This document shows positions 7,731 through 16,094 of a stretch of DNA of 64,000 nt, in pieces. The position numbers were made by a program, and so were the translations under genes. Source of the DNA: Duganella sp. BJB480. GTDB taxonomy: Bacteria; Pseudomonadota; Gammaproteobacteria; Burkholderiales; Burkholderiaceae_D. The stretch covers positions 591,411-655,410 of the forward strand of contig QVIN01000005.1 in assembly GCA_003416985.1 (NCBI GenBank). The letters are read 5' to 3'. The notes below the pieces were generated by a model that saw only the letters and a list, made by a program, of their open reading frames with translations, ran no database searches and was not told the DNA's origin. How positions within the stretch are numbered: the stretch's first letter is position 1; each line of letters starts with the position of its first letter.

Positions 7731-9629
7731 ATGATGTTTGCAAATATGAAGGTGGCGACCCGTCTGGGTCTGGGTTTTGGCGCCGTGCTGGTTCTGCTGT
7801 TGATCCTGGCGGTGGTGAGCACGATGCGCATGGCGGCGGTCAACGATGGCTTCAGGCGCATCATGGAAGACCGCTATCCCAAGGTCGTGATGGCGAAAGA
7901 TAACATCCGCTACACGGTAGACAGCGGCCGCCAGCTGCGCAGCATGCTGCTCGCCACGAGCGACGATGAGCGCGAAAAATTCCGGCGGCTGGTGGAGGCC
8001 AACCGGGCCAGGATCGCCGAAGCGATGGGCAAGATCGAAAAGCTGCTCAGCAGCGAGAAGGGCCGCCAGATGTTCAAGGAGGTCAACACCAAGAGCGAGG
8101 CGATGGCGCCCAAATATGAGCAGTTGTACACCCTGGCCAAGAGCGACCCGAAGAAGGCGGTCGAGTACATAAAAAACGATTTCGCGGAGGCCAACAACAT
8201 CTACGCCAATTCGCTGGATACGTTCGCCAAGTTCCAGGGCGACCTGATGGATACGGAGGCCCAGACGGCCAACGACACTTATCTGGAAACGCGCAAGGTG
8301 GTGATCCTGCTGTCGATCGCGGCGGTGCTGATCGGCGCTGCGATCGCGTGGCTGATCACGCGGGACCTGGTCAAACGGCTAGGCGGCGAGCCGGTCTATG
8401 CGGCCGACCTGATGGAGCGCGTCTCCAAAGGTGACCTGAGCTGCGAAGTGCAGCTCAAGCGCGACGACCGCGGCAGCATGCTGTATGCCGTCAGCGAAAT
8501 GATCGCCAAGCTGCGCCGGGTGGTCGAGGGCCAGCGCGCCCTGGTGCAGGCCGCCAACCGCGGCAACTTCGATGTGCGCGTGGACCTGACCGGCATGGCC
8601 GGCTTCCAGCAGGAGATGGGCGAGAGCCTGAACCAATTGGCCATCACCACCGGCGCCAGCATCGCCGACGTGGTGCGGGTGATGGGCGCGATGTCCGAGG
8701 GCGACCTGACCAAGACCATCGACAAGCCCTACGAGGGCGCGTTCGGCGAGCTGAAGGAATACACCAACAACACGGTGGCCAAGCTGGCGCAGGTGGTCAG
8801 CGAAGTCAACAACAGCGCCGAGGGCCTGGCCGCCGCGTCCGAGGAAGTCAGCGCGACCTCGCAGTCGCTGGCGCAGGCGGCCAGCGAGCAGGCCTCCAGC
8901 GTGGAGGAGACCTCGGCCTCGGTCGAGCAGATGACCGCCTCGGTGGCGCAGAACACCGACAACGCCAAGGTCACCGACGCCATGGCCAGCCGCGCCGCCA
9001 ACGAGGCGAGCGAGGGCGGCGACGCGGTGCGCTCGACGGTGGCGGCCATGAAGCAGATCGCGGCCAAGGTCCTGATCATCGACGACATCGCCTACCAGAC
9101 CAACCTGCTGGCCTTGAACGCCGCCATCGAGGCGGCGCGCGCGGGCGAGCACGGCAAGGGCTTCGCGGTGGTGGCGGCGGAGGTGCGCAAGCTTGCCGAG
9201 CGCAGCCAGGTGGCGGCGCAGGAAATCGGCCAGGTGGCCAGCGGCAGCGTGGAGCTGGCCGAGCGGGCCGGGCAGATGCTGGGCGCGATGGTGCCCAACA
9301 TTAAGAAGACCTCCGACCTGGTGCAGGAGATCACGGCCGCGTCGGAGGAGCAATCGTCCGGGCTGGCGCAGATCAATTCGGCGATCAGCCAGCTGAGCCA
9401 GACCACGCAGCAGAACGCCTCCGGTTCGGAGGAATTGGCGGCCACGGCGGAGCAGATGAGCAGCCAGGCGGAGGAGCTGCAACAGACCATGGGCTTCTTC
9501 ATCCTGAGCGGCTCCGGCACGCGGCCGATGCGCAGCCGGGACGCGGCCAACACCGGGCGCATGCGGCCGGCGGCGCTGCGCGCCATCAACGCCGAGGCGC
9601 CGGACGAATCGCAGTTCGTGCGTTACTGA
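7731..9629 (+). CDS. Methyl-accepting chemotaxis protein
   Basis: The protein has 632 residues. A membrane segment spans about 11-30, followed by a mostly helical periplasmic four-helix-bundle sensor (about 35-185), a second membrane segment (about 189-209), HAMP (about 210-265) with a second HAMP-like stretch to about 345, and the coiled-coil signalling domain. The conserved tip is [20 protein letters not shown] (451-470) followed by [13 protein letters not shown]. It would transmit ligand signals to CheA/CheW. The ligand is unknown. GGGAG precedes the start; a second ATG follows at once at 7734. No other chemotaxis gene is in the window. Confidence 0.95.
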   Translation: MMFANMKVATRLGLGFGAVLVLLLILAVVSTMRMAAVNDGFRRIMEDRYPKVVMAKDNIRYTVDSGRQLRSMLLATSDDEREKFRRLVEANRARIAEAMGKIEKLLSSEKGRQMFKEVNTKSEAMAPKYEQLYTLAKSDPKKAVEYIKNDFAEANNIYANSLDTFAKFQGDLMDTEAQTANDTYLETRKVVILLSIAAVLIGAAIAWLITRDLVKRLGGEPVYAADLMERVSKGDLSCEVQLKRDDRGSMLYAVSEMIAKLRRVVEGQRALVQAANRGNFDVRVDLTGMAGFQQEMGESLNQLAITTGASIADVVRVMGAMSEGDLTKTIDKPYEGAFGELKEYTNNTVAKLAQVVSEVNNSAEGLAAASEEVSATSQSLAQAASEQASSVEETSASVEQMTASVAQNTDNAKVTDAMASRAANEASEGGDAVRSTVAAMKQIAAKVLIIDDIAYQTNLLALNAAIEAARAGEHGKGFAVVAAEVRKLAERSQVAAQEIGQVASGSVELAERAGQMLGAMVPNIKKTSDLVQEITAASEEQSSGLAQINSAISQLSQTTQQNASGSEELAATAEQMSSQAEELQQTMGFFILSGSGTRPMRSRDAANTGRMRPAALRAINAEAPDESQFVRY

Positions 9630-9636
9630 GCCGCCG

Positions 9637-9891
9637 TCAGCTCCTTCCCGCCGGCCCCGCCTTGAGCGAAGCCACGATATCCTGCGCCGCCGCTTCCGCC
9701 GCTGCGCAGGCGCTTTCGGCGTCGGTGAACTGCTGGACCGCCGCCACCCGGTGCTTGCGGCGGACATTCAAACGATGCATCGGCGACCCCGACGGCGCGA
9801 ACACCGCGACGTAGGCGCCCCACAGCTTGCAGCCCTCCAAGCGTTCCGCTGAAAACTCGATTTCAAAGTTGTCGATGTACTTGGTCGGCAC
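9637..9891 (-). CDS. Small conserved hypothetical protein
   Basis: The protein has 84 residues and starts at a GTG preceded by GGAGGGAG, which fixes the start. It begins PTKYIDNFEIEFSAERL and contains WGAYVAVFAPS and a helical alanine-rich end. It has no signal peptide or membrane segment and I do not recognise the family. A much longer open frame continues upstream on the same strand, but that part lies antisense to the MFS gene and is not real. The gene is divergent from the MFS transporter gene. Confidence 0.6.
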   Translation of the reverse strand: MPTKYIDNFEIEFSAERLEGCKLWGAYVAVFAPSGSPMHRLNVRRKHRVAAVQQFTDAESACAAAEAAAQDIVASLKAGPAGRS

Positions 9892-10005
9892 GGCTCCCTC
9901 CCCGATGACTGGCGATACCCGTCCAATGTACGCGCTCCGGGCCGGTAATGTCGCGCAGTTTCTGCAATCCGTTACAATCGGGACAATATCGACATATCGC
10001 CAACA

Positions 10006-11175
10006 ATGACCAATTCCCCGAATGTGCGGCGCCGTTCCCTGATCGCCGCTTGCAGCGCGCACGCCATCCACGATGGCCTGACCGATGTGATCTACGTGCT
10101 GCTGCCCGTGTGGCAGGCGCAATTCGCGATCAGCCTGGCGATGGTGGGCCTGCTGCGCGGCGCCTACTCGGGCATGATGGCGGGCTTCCAATTGCTGGCC
10201 AGCCGCCTGGCGAAACGCTGGGGCCGCGAGCGCATGCTGATCGGCGGCACGGCGCTGGCCGGCATCGCATACTTGATCTCGGGCATGGCCGGCGGCCTGA
10301 CGGTGCTGCTGATTTCGCTGCTGCTCGGCGGCCTGGGCGCCAGCACCCAGCATCCGCTGGCCTCGTCCATCGTCACCGACACGCACGAGGCGGGCGGCGG
10401 CGTGAAGGAGGCGCTGGCGCAATACAACTTTGCCGGCGACATCGGCAAGACGCTGGTGCCGGGCGCCGTCGGGCTGATGCTGGTGGTGGTGAGCTGGCAG
10501 GCCAGCGTGGTCCTGATCGGCTGCCTCGGCCTGGCGGCGGCGGTGCTGCTGTGGTGGCTGCTGCCGACGGCGGCGGAGTCGGCCCATCATCGGGCGCAGT
10601 CGGCCAAGGTGGTGGCCGGCAAGGGCTCGGCCAGCGGCCTGCGCGCGCTCATCGCCACCGGCATGCTCGACAGCTCGGTACGCATGGGCTTCCTGACCTT
10701 CCTGCCGTTTCTGTTGCAAAGCAAGGGCGCCGGCACCGCCGGTATCGGCCTGGCGTTGTCGCTGCTGTTTGTCGGCGGCGCTTTCGGCAAGCTCTCCTGC
10801 GGCTACTTGGGTGCGCGCATCGGCATGATGAGGACGGTGTGGATCACCGAGTCCGCCACGGCCCTGCTGATCCTGTTGTCGGTATGGCTGCCGCTGACCG
10901 CCATGATGGCCATGCTGCCGCTGCTGGGGCTGGCGCTGAACGGCACCTCCTCGGTGCTGTACGGCGCGGTGCCGGAGCTGGCCGAGACGGGCAAGCGCGA
11001 GCAGGCGTTTGCGCGCTTCTATACCGCCACCATCGGCGGCGGCGCGCTGGCGCCGGTGCTGTTCGGCCGGCTCGGCGACGTGGCCGGCGTCCCCAACGCA
11101 TTGATGGCGCTGGCGGCCTTGCTGCTGCTGACGCTGCCTTTGTCGTACCGGGTGCAAAAGTCCCTGGACGGTTGA
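10006..11175 (+). CDS. MFS transporter (Fsr-like)
   Basis: The protein has 389 residues with about 12 hydrophobic segments, typical of the major facilitator superfamily. The opening SAHAIHDGLTDVIYVLLPVWQ and the cytoplasmic loop SRLAKRWGRERML after the second segment recall the fosmidomycin-resistance (Fsr) type of exporters. The substrate is not known. It lies just before the xyloglucan locus but its promoter region lacks the shared motif, so I do not assign it to that system. Confidence 0.85.
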   Translation: MTNSPNVRRRSLIAACSAHAIHDGLTDVIYVLLPVWQAQFAISLAMVGLLRGAYSGMMAGFQLLASRLAKRWGRERMLIGGTALAGIAYLISGMAGGLTVLLISLLLGGLGASTQHPLASSIVTDTHEAGGGVKEALAQYNFAGDIGKTLVPGAVGLMLVVVSWQASVVLIGCLGLAAAVLLWWLLPTAAESAHHRAQSAKVVAGKGSASGLRALIATGMLDSSVRMGFLTFLPFLLQSKGAGTAGIGLALSLLFVGGAFGKLSCGYLGARIGMMRTVWITESATALLILLSVWLPLTAMMAMLPLLGLALNGTSSVLYGAVPELAETGKREQAFARFYTATIGGGALAPVLFGRLGDVAGVPNALMALAALLLLTLPLSYRVQKSLDG

Positions 11176-11200
11176 AGCGCCGCGAATATCATTGGCCCCA

Positions 11201-11245
11201 TTGGTGATTTTCGTAATTGCTAGGCCGGCGGGTAACTTGCAGAAT
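11201..11245 (+). promoter_or_regulatory. Shared operator/promoter, copy 1 (before esterase-GH74 gene)
   Basis: TTGGTGATTTTCGTAATTGC (11201-11220) is followed by a -10 box CAGAAT (11240-11245). Read as a promoter, the -35 is TTGCTA (11217-11222) with a 17-bp spacer. The same layout occurs at 15999 and 23605. The motif overlaps the -35, the usual place for an AraC-type activator. Copies 1 and 3 also share GTAACTTGCA before the -10. Confidence 0.75.
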
Positions 11246-11279
11246 GTAGCGACAAAAAATCTCAACGAGACATTCCCCC

Positions 11280-14200
11280 ATGACCTCTACCCACTGGCGC
11301 CTGGCATTCTGCCTGGCCGCGGCATCGGCATCGGCGTCCGCCTGCGCGGCGCCGACGCACGACCTGAACGTCTATGCCGGCCGCCCGCAGCCCTCATGGC
11401 ATCTCACGCTGACCGGCCTGGACGTGAACATGAAGATGGACGGCGCCAGCGCCGCGATCCCGCCGTCGGCCGCGATCCCGGCCAGCCGCGTCAGCGCCAG
11501 CCAGGACGGCAAGGCGCTGACGCTGAACTTCAAGGATTCGTGGTACGCCGGCGTGCGCCTGGAGGGCGGCAAGCCGCTCGACCTGCGGCCGTACCTGGCG
11601 CACGGCGTGCTGGCGCTGGATGTCAAGGTCGCGGACATGGAGGAGGGCGGGCTGGGCATCGCGGTCGGCTGCGGCGACAAATGCCAGCGCAATGTGCCCT
11701 TCATGCTGCCGGCGCGCGCCATCGCCGGCAAGGGCTGGCAGCACGTGGTGCTGGCGATGAGCTGCTTCGCGCACGACGGCGACGACTTCAGCGCCGTCAC
11801 CCAGCCCTTCGTGCTCAACGCGAACGGCAGCGGCGTGGTCTCGGTGGCCAACATCCGCTACCAGGCCAGCGGCACGCCCAACACCAGCTGCCCGGATTAC
11901 CGCACCGTGTCGGTCACGCCGGACAAGTTGAACGAACCATGGTCGATCAAGTGGTGGACGCCGCGCCACGAGAAGAAGCTGGCCGAGGCGCAGGCGCTGG
12001 GCAAGTCGGCGCAGGTGGTGTTCATCGGCGACTCGATCACCGAGGGCTGGGAGAAGAGCGGCGCGCCGGTCTGGGAGCGCAACTACAAGCCGATGAACGG
12101 CCTGGCGCTGGGCTTCGGCGGCGACCGCACCGAGAACGTGCTGTGGCGCCTGCTGCACGGCGAGGTGGACGGCCTCGCGCCCAAGGTCGCGGTGCTGATG
12201 TTCGGCACCAATAACACCGGCCACCGCCACGAGGATCCGAAGCTGACCGCCGCCGGCATCCGGCGCGACATCGACGAGCTGCGCCATCGCCTGCCGGACA
12301 CCAAGATCCTGCTGCTGGCGATCTTCCCGCGCGGCGAGAAGCCGGACGACGAACTGCGCCAGCTGAACGAGCAGGTCAACGGCATCATCGCCGGCTTCGC
12401 CGACAACAAGAGCATCTACTTCCTGAACATCAACCAGGCCTTCCTGGCGCCGGACGGCACGCTGTCGAAGGACATCATGCCCGACCTGCTGCACCCGAAC
12501 GAGAAGGGCTACGAGATCTGGGCCAAGGCCATGGCGCCGACGCTCAAGCGGCTGATGGGCGGCGACGCCTACGCCTGGGACAACGTCGCCATCGGCGGCA
12601 GCGGCTATGTGTCCGGCATCGTCACCAGCAAGGCCGAGAAGGGCCTGGTCTACGTGCGCACCGACGTCGGCGGCGCCTACCGCTGGGACGGCGCCGCACA
12701 GCGCTGGATACCGTTGCTCGACTGGGTGTCCGACAAGGACACCGGCTTGCTCGGCGTGGAGTCGATCGCCATCGATCCGGGCGCGCCGTCCAGGGTGTAC
12801 CTGTCCACCGGCATCGCCTATTTGAACGGCGGCGCCAGCGCGATCCTGAAATCCAGCGACTACGGCAAGACCTTCACCAGGATCGACGTGACCGGCCAGT
12901 TCAAGGTCCACGGCAACGGCCTGGGCCGCGGCACCGGCGAGCGGCTGCAGGTGGACCCGGCCAACGGCAAGATCCTCTACATCGGCACGCGCGCCGACGG
13001 CATGTTCAAGAGCGCGGACGAAGGCCTGAACTGGCAGCACCTGGACGGCCTGCCGGTGGCGGCCACGCCCAACCGCAACGGCGTGGGCTTCGTGCTGCTG
13101 GACCCGGCCAGCGCGGCCGGCGGCGCCACGCAGAGGATCTTCGCCGGCGTGTCGCGCTACGGCTCGGTGGGCGCGAATATGTACATGTCCAACGACGGCG
13201 GCAAGACCTTCGCGCCGATGAACGGCGGCCCGACCGCCTTGATCCCGCAGCGCGCGGTGCTGGCCAAGGGCAGCCTGGTGGTGGTCTACGCCAATGGCGT
13301 CGGCCCACACGGCGACAAGCACGGCGAGGACATGGACCAGGGCCAGGTGTGGAAGTACGATATCGCCACCGCCAAGTGGAGCAATATCTCGCCGCCGCTG
13401 AACCGCGCCTACGCCGGCATCACGGTCGATCCGGGCAACGAGGATCGCATGATCGTCTCCACCACCAACTACTACCGCAAGCCCGGCACGATGGGCGACC
13501 AGTTCTTTGAAACGCTGGACGGCGGCAAGAGCTGGAAGAGCGTGGTCGACCAGGGCGTGCGTATCGACCCGAACGGCGTGAGCTGGATCGCGGGCAGCTT
13601 CATGCATTGGGCCACCAGCATCGAGTTCGATCCCTTCGACACGCGCACGGTGATGGTCGTCTCCGGCAACGGCATCTTCAAGACGAACGACATCCACGCC
13701 ACGCCGGCGGTCTGGAAATTCGAGGACAAGGGCCTGGAGGAATCGGTGCCGCTGGATATGATCAGCATTCCCGGCGGCCCGGCCATTTCCGCCATCGGCG
13801 ACTACGACGGCTTCCGCCACACCGACGTCACCCAGTACGCACCCATCCACACGCCGACCATGGGCACCACCTGGGGGCTGGACTACGCGGCCGCCAATCC
13901 CAATGTGGTGGCGCGCGTCGGCAGCGCGATGTACGTGTCGCGCGACATGGGCGTGAGCTGGAAGAAGACCGCCAGCCTGCAGGGCAAGCAGGGCCGCCTG
14001 GCGCTGAGCGCGGACGGCAAGGTGATCGTGCACAGCCCGGAAAAATCCGCCACCAGCTACTATTCGGCCGACGGCGGCGACAGCTGGCGCGTGGCCCAGG
14101 GCCTGAACGGCGCGCGGCCGGTGGCCGACCCGGTCAATCCCCGCAAGTTCTACGCGCTGAGCGGCGCCGCGCTGCTGGTCAGCACCGACGCCGGCGCCAG

Positions 14201-14624
14201 CTTCGCGCCGGCCGGCCGCCTGTCCGGCGCCAAGGGCTCGCCGGCAGTGCGCGCCGCGCCGGACCGGGAAGGCGACGTCTGGGTGGCGCTGTACGACGGC
14301 GGCCTGGCCCGTTCCACCGATTCCGGCGCCACGTTCGCCAACCTGGCCAATGTGGGCTACGCGGCGGCGGTCGGCTTCGGCAAGGCGGCGCCGGGCGCCA
14401 GCTACCCAACGGTGTACATCTGGGGCTCTGTGGGCGGCGTGCGCGGCCTGTTCCGCTCCACCGACAGCGGCGCCAGCTGGTTGCGTATTAATGACGATAA
14501 TCATCAATATGGCGGCCCGGGCGATGCGCAATTTGTTATCGGAGATGCAAACACCTACGGCGTGGTGTACATGAGCACGGCGGGTCGGGGCATCGTGACT
14601 GGCAAGCCGATTGTCGCCAATTAG
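11280..14624 (+). CDS. Secreted SGNH esterase - GH74 xyloglucanase fusion
   Basis: The protein has 1114 residues with an N-terminal signal (to about 24). Residues about 35-215 resemble the galactose-binding-like domain found at the C terminus of ExoP-type GH3 enzymes (LTLNFKDSWYAGV). Residues about 240-425 are an SGNH/GDSL hydrolase: GDSIT with S252, GFGGD (278-282), GTNN (309-312) and D402-H405 in DLLHP. From about 430 a GH74 beta-propeller follows, with the signature VRTDVGGAYRWD (D462, first catalytic Asp) and IGDYDGF (D841, probable second). GH74 enzymes cut the xyloglucan backbone; the SGNH part may remove acetyl groups. It opens the xyloglucan locus behind shared-motif copy 1. Confidence 0.9.
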   Translation: MTSTHWRLAFCLAAASASASACAAPTHDLNVYAGRPQPSWHLTLTGLDVNMKMDGASAAIPPSAAIPASRVSASQDGKALTLNFKDSWYAGVRLEGGKPLDLRPYLAHGVLALDVKVADMEEGGLGIAVGCGDKCQRNVPFMLPARAIAGKGWQHVVLAMSCFAHDGDDFSAVTQPFVLNANGSGVVSVANIRYQASGTPNTSCPDYRTVSVTPDKLNEPWSIKWWTPRHEKKLAEAQALGKSAQVVFIGDSITEGWEKSGAPVWERNYKPMNGLALGFGGDRTENVLWRLLHGEVDGLAPKVAVLMFGTNNTGHRHEDPKLTAAGIRRDIDELRHRLPDTKILLLAIFPRGEKPDDELRQLNEQVNGIIAGFADNKSIYFLNINQAFLAPDGTLSKDIMPDLLHPNEKGYEIWAKAMAPTLKRLMGGDAYAWDNVAIGGSGYVSGIVTSKAEKGLVYVRTDVGGAYRWDGAAQRWIPLLDWVSDKDTGLLGVESIAIDPGAPSRVYLSTGIAYLNGGASAILKSSDYGKTFTRIDVTGQFKVHGNGLGRGTGERLQVDPANGKILYIGTRADGMFKSADEGLNWQHLDGLPVAATPNRNGVGFVLLDPASAAGGATQRIFAGVSRYGSVGANMYMSNDGGKTFAPMNGGPTALIPQRAVLAKGSLVVVYANGVGPHGDKHGEDMDQGQVWKYDIATAKWSNISPPLNRAYAGITVDPGNEDRMIVSTTNYYRKPGTMGDQFFETLDGGKSWKSVVDQGVRIDPNGVSWIAGSFMHWATSIEFDPFDTRTVMVVSGNGIFKTNDIHATPAVWKFEDKGLEESVPLDMISIPGGPAISAIGDYDGFRHTDVTQYAPIHTPTMGTTWGLDYAAANPNVVARVGSAMYVSRDMGVSWKKTASLQGKQGRLALSADGKVIVHSPEKSATSYYSADGGDSWRVAQGLNGARPVADPVNPRKFYALSGAALLVSTDAGASFAPAGRLSGAKGSPAVRAAPDREGDVWVALYDGGLARSTDSGATFANLANVGYAAAVGFGKAAPGASYPTVYIWGSVGGVRGLFRSTDSGASWLRINDDNHQYGGPGDAQFVIGDANTYGVVYMSTAGRGIVTGKPIVAN

Positions 14625-14735
14625 GGACGTGATCGCCTTTTTCATCGGTACATGATCGGAAACATGCCACAATACCCGGTACATCCTGCAGAGGGTGTAT
14701 CGAGACGTGCTGTACCGAGATTGAGGTCGTTGAAA

Positions 14736-15968
14736 ATGTCGATGAAGTCCCACCGTATTGCGTTGCTGTTCAACGCCAATAAAATTTTTGACCGCGAGGT
14801 TATTTCCGGCGTGGCCGCTCACCTGAGCAGCACCCGCGCCTCCTGGGATCTGTTCCTGGAAGAAGACTTCCGCCTGCGCCTGCCCGGCATCGAACACTGG
14901 CAGGGCGACGGCATCATCGCCGATTTCGACGATCCCGCCGTGGCCGCCGCGCTCAGCCGCAGCCGCATCCCGGTGGTGGCGGTGGGCGGCTCCTACGCCG
15001 ACGAGAGCAACTACCCGGATTCCATTCCCTACGTCGCCACCGACAATTTCAAGCTGATCAAGCTGGCCCACGACCACCTGATCGAGGCCGGCCTGCGCAA
15101 TTTCGCGATGTTCAGCCTGCCGGAGGCGCAGGAAAACCGCTGGGCGCAGGAGCGCGAGACCGCCTTCCGCACGCTGATGCGCAAGGATAAGATGGAGCCG
15201 CACATCTACCGCGGCCTGGGCACCAGCGCGCCGTCGTGGGACGAGGCGGTGGAGCAGCAGATCAAGTGGCTGCACAGTCTGCCCAAGCCGGTCGGCATCA
15301 TCGCCGTCACCGACGCCCGCGCGCGCCAGCTGCTGCAGGCCTGCATCATGGCCGGCATCGAGGTGCCGGAGCAGGTGGCGCTGATCGGCATCGACAACGA
15401 TCCGCTGGCGCGCATGCTCACCCGCATTCCGCTCAGCTCCGTGATGCAGGGCGCGCAGGAGATGGGCCGCACCGCCGCCCACCTGCTGGACCAGATGCTG
15501 CACGGCGTGCGCCTGGGCGGCACGCGCATCCTGGTGCCGCCGGTCGGCATCAACGTGCTGACCTCGACCCGCCACGAGGCGCCCAAGCATCCGCACGTGA
15601 TGCGGGCGCGCCATTTCATCCGCCAGTACGCCTGCCAGGGCATCAAGACCCACCAGGTGGCCGAGTATGTCGGCATCTCGCGCTCGTCGCTGGAGTCCTA
15701 CTTCCGCCAGGAGCTCGATTGCAGCGTGCATGACGTGATCCTGCGCTTCAAGCTGGACGCCGCCACCGAGATCCTCGCGCGCGGGGAGCGCAGCATCGCC
15801 GACGTGGCGCTCAGCTGCGGCTTCACGTCGGTGCAGTACATGCACGCGGTGTTCAAGCGGGAACTGGGCTGCACGCCGCGCGCCTACCAGGACCGCGCCA
15901 TGCAGGGCCGCGCCGGCGAAGCCGATGGCGACGGCGCCGCCGTGGCGGATTTGCGCAGCGTGGCCTGA
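14736..15968 (+). CDS. xylR: Xylose-responsive regulator XylR (LacI-type sensor, AraC-type DNA-binding)
   Basis: The protein has 410 residues. The start at 14736 is supported by GAGG nine bases upstream and by the match of MSMKSHRIALLFNANK to the start of E. coli XylR. Residues to about 280 form a periplasmic-binding-protein-like sugar sensor (GIIAVTDARARQLL, ALIGIDNDPLA). Residues about 300-400 carry two AraC helix-turn-helix units, the second with IADVALSCGFTSVQYMHAVFK. XylR binds D-xylose and activates xylose genes. It lies between the GH74 gene and xylXB; no copy of the shared motif precedes it, so it may be expressed with the GH74 gene or from a weak promoter. Confidence 0.93.
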   Translation: MSMKSHRIALLFNANKIFDREVISGVAAHLSSTRASWDLFLEEDFRLRLPGIEHWQGDGIIADFDDPAVAAALSRSRIPVVAVGGSYADESNYPDSIPYVATDNFKLIKLAHDHLIEAGLRNFAMFSLPEAQENRWAQERETAFRTLMRKDKMEPHIYRGLGTSAPSWDEAVEQQIKWLHSLPKPVGIIAVTDARARQLLQACIMAGIEVPEQVALIGIDNDPLARMLTRIPLSSVMQGAQEMGRTAAHLLDQMLHGVRLGGTRILVPPVGINVLTSTRHEAPKHPHVMRARHFIRQYACQGIKTHQVAEYVGISRSSLESYFRQELDCSVHDVILRFKLDAATEILARGERSIADVALSCGFTSVQYMHAVFKRELGCTPRAYQDRAMQGRAGEADGDGAAVADLRSVA

Positions 15969-15998
15969 GCGAGGGCGAGGCGTAAAACATGACCGGGA

Positions 15999-16043
15999 TT
16001 GGTGAGTTTCATAATTGCCGTCATGGGTGAATCGGGTCAAAAT
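15999..16043 (+). promoter_or_regulatory. Shared operator/promoter, copy 2 (before xylXB operon)
   Basis: TTGGTGAGTTTCATAATTGC (15999-16018) is followed by CAAAAT (16038-16043). The -35 is TTGCCG (16015-16020) with a 17-bp spacer, as in the other two copies. Outside the motif and -10 box the sequence differs from the others, so the match is not a simple duplication. Confidence 0.75.
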
Positions 16044-16094
16044 CCTCCACGCAGTTTGCTTGCCAGCCTGGAGAGAGAGACCTTGGAAAATAAT

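Noticed and set aside
9892-11265. Long minus-strand open frame extending the small gene at 9637-9891 upstream
   Set aside because: It lies antisense to the clear MFS gene, is rich in Arg, Gln and His as expected for a shadow frame, and the GTG at 9891 has a strong ribosome site.
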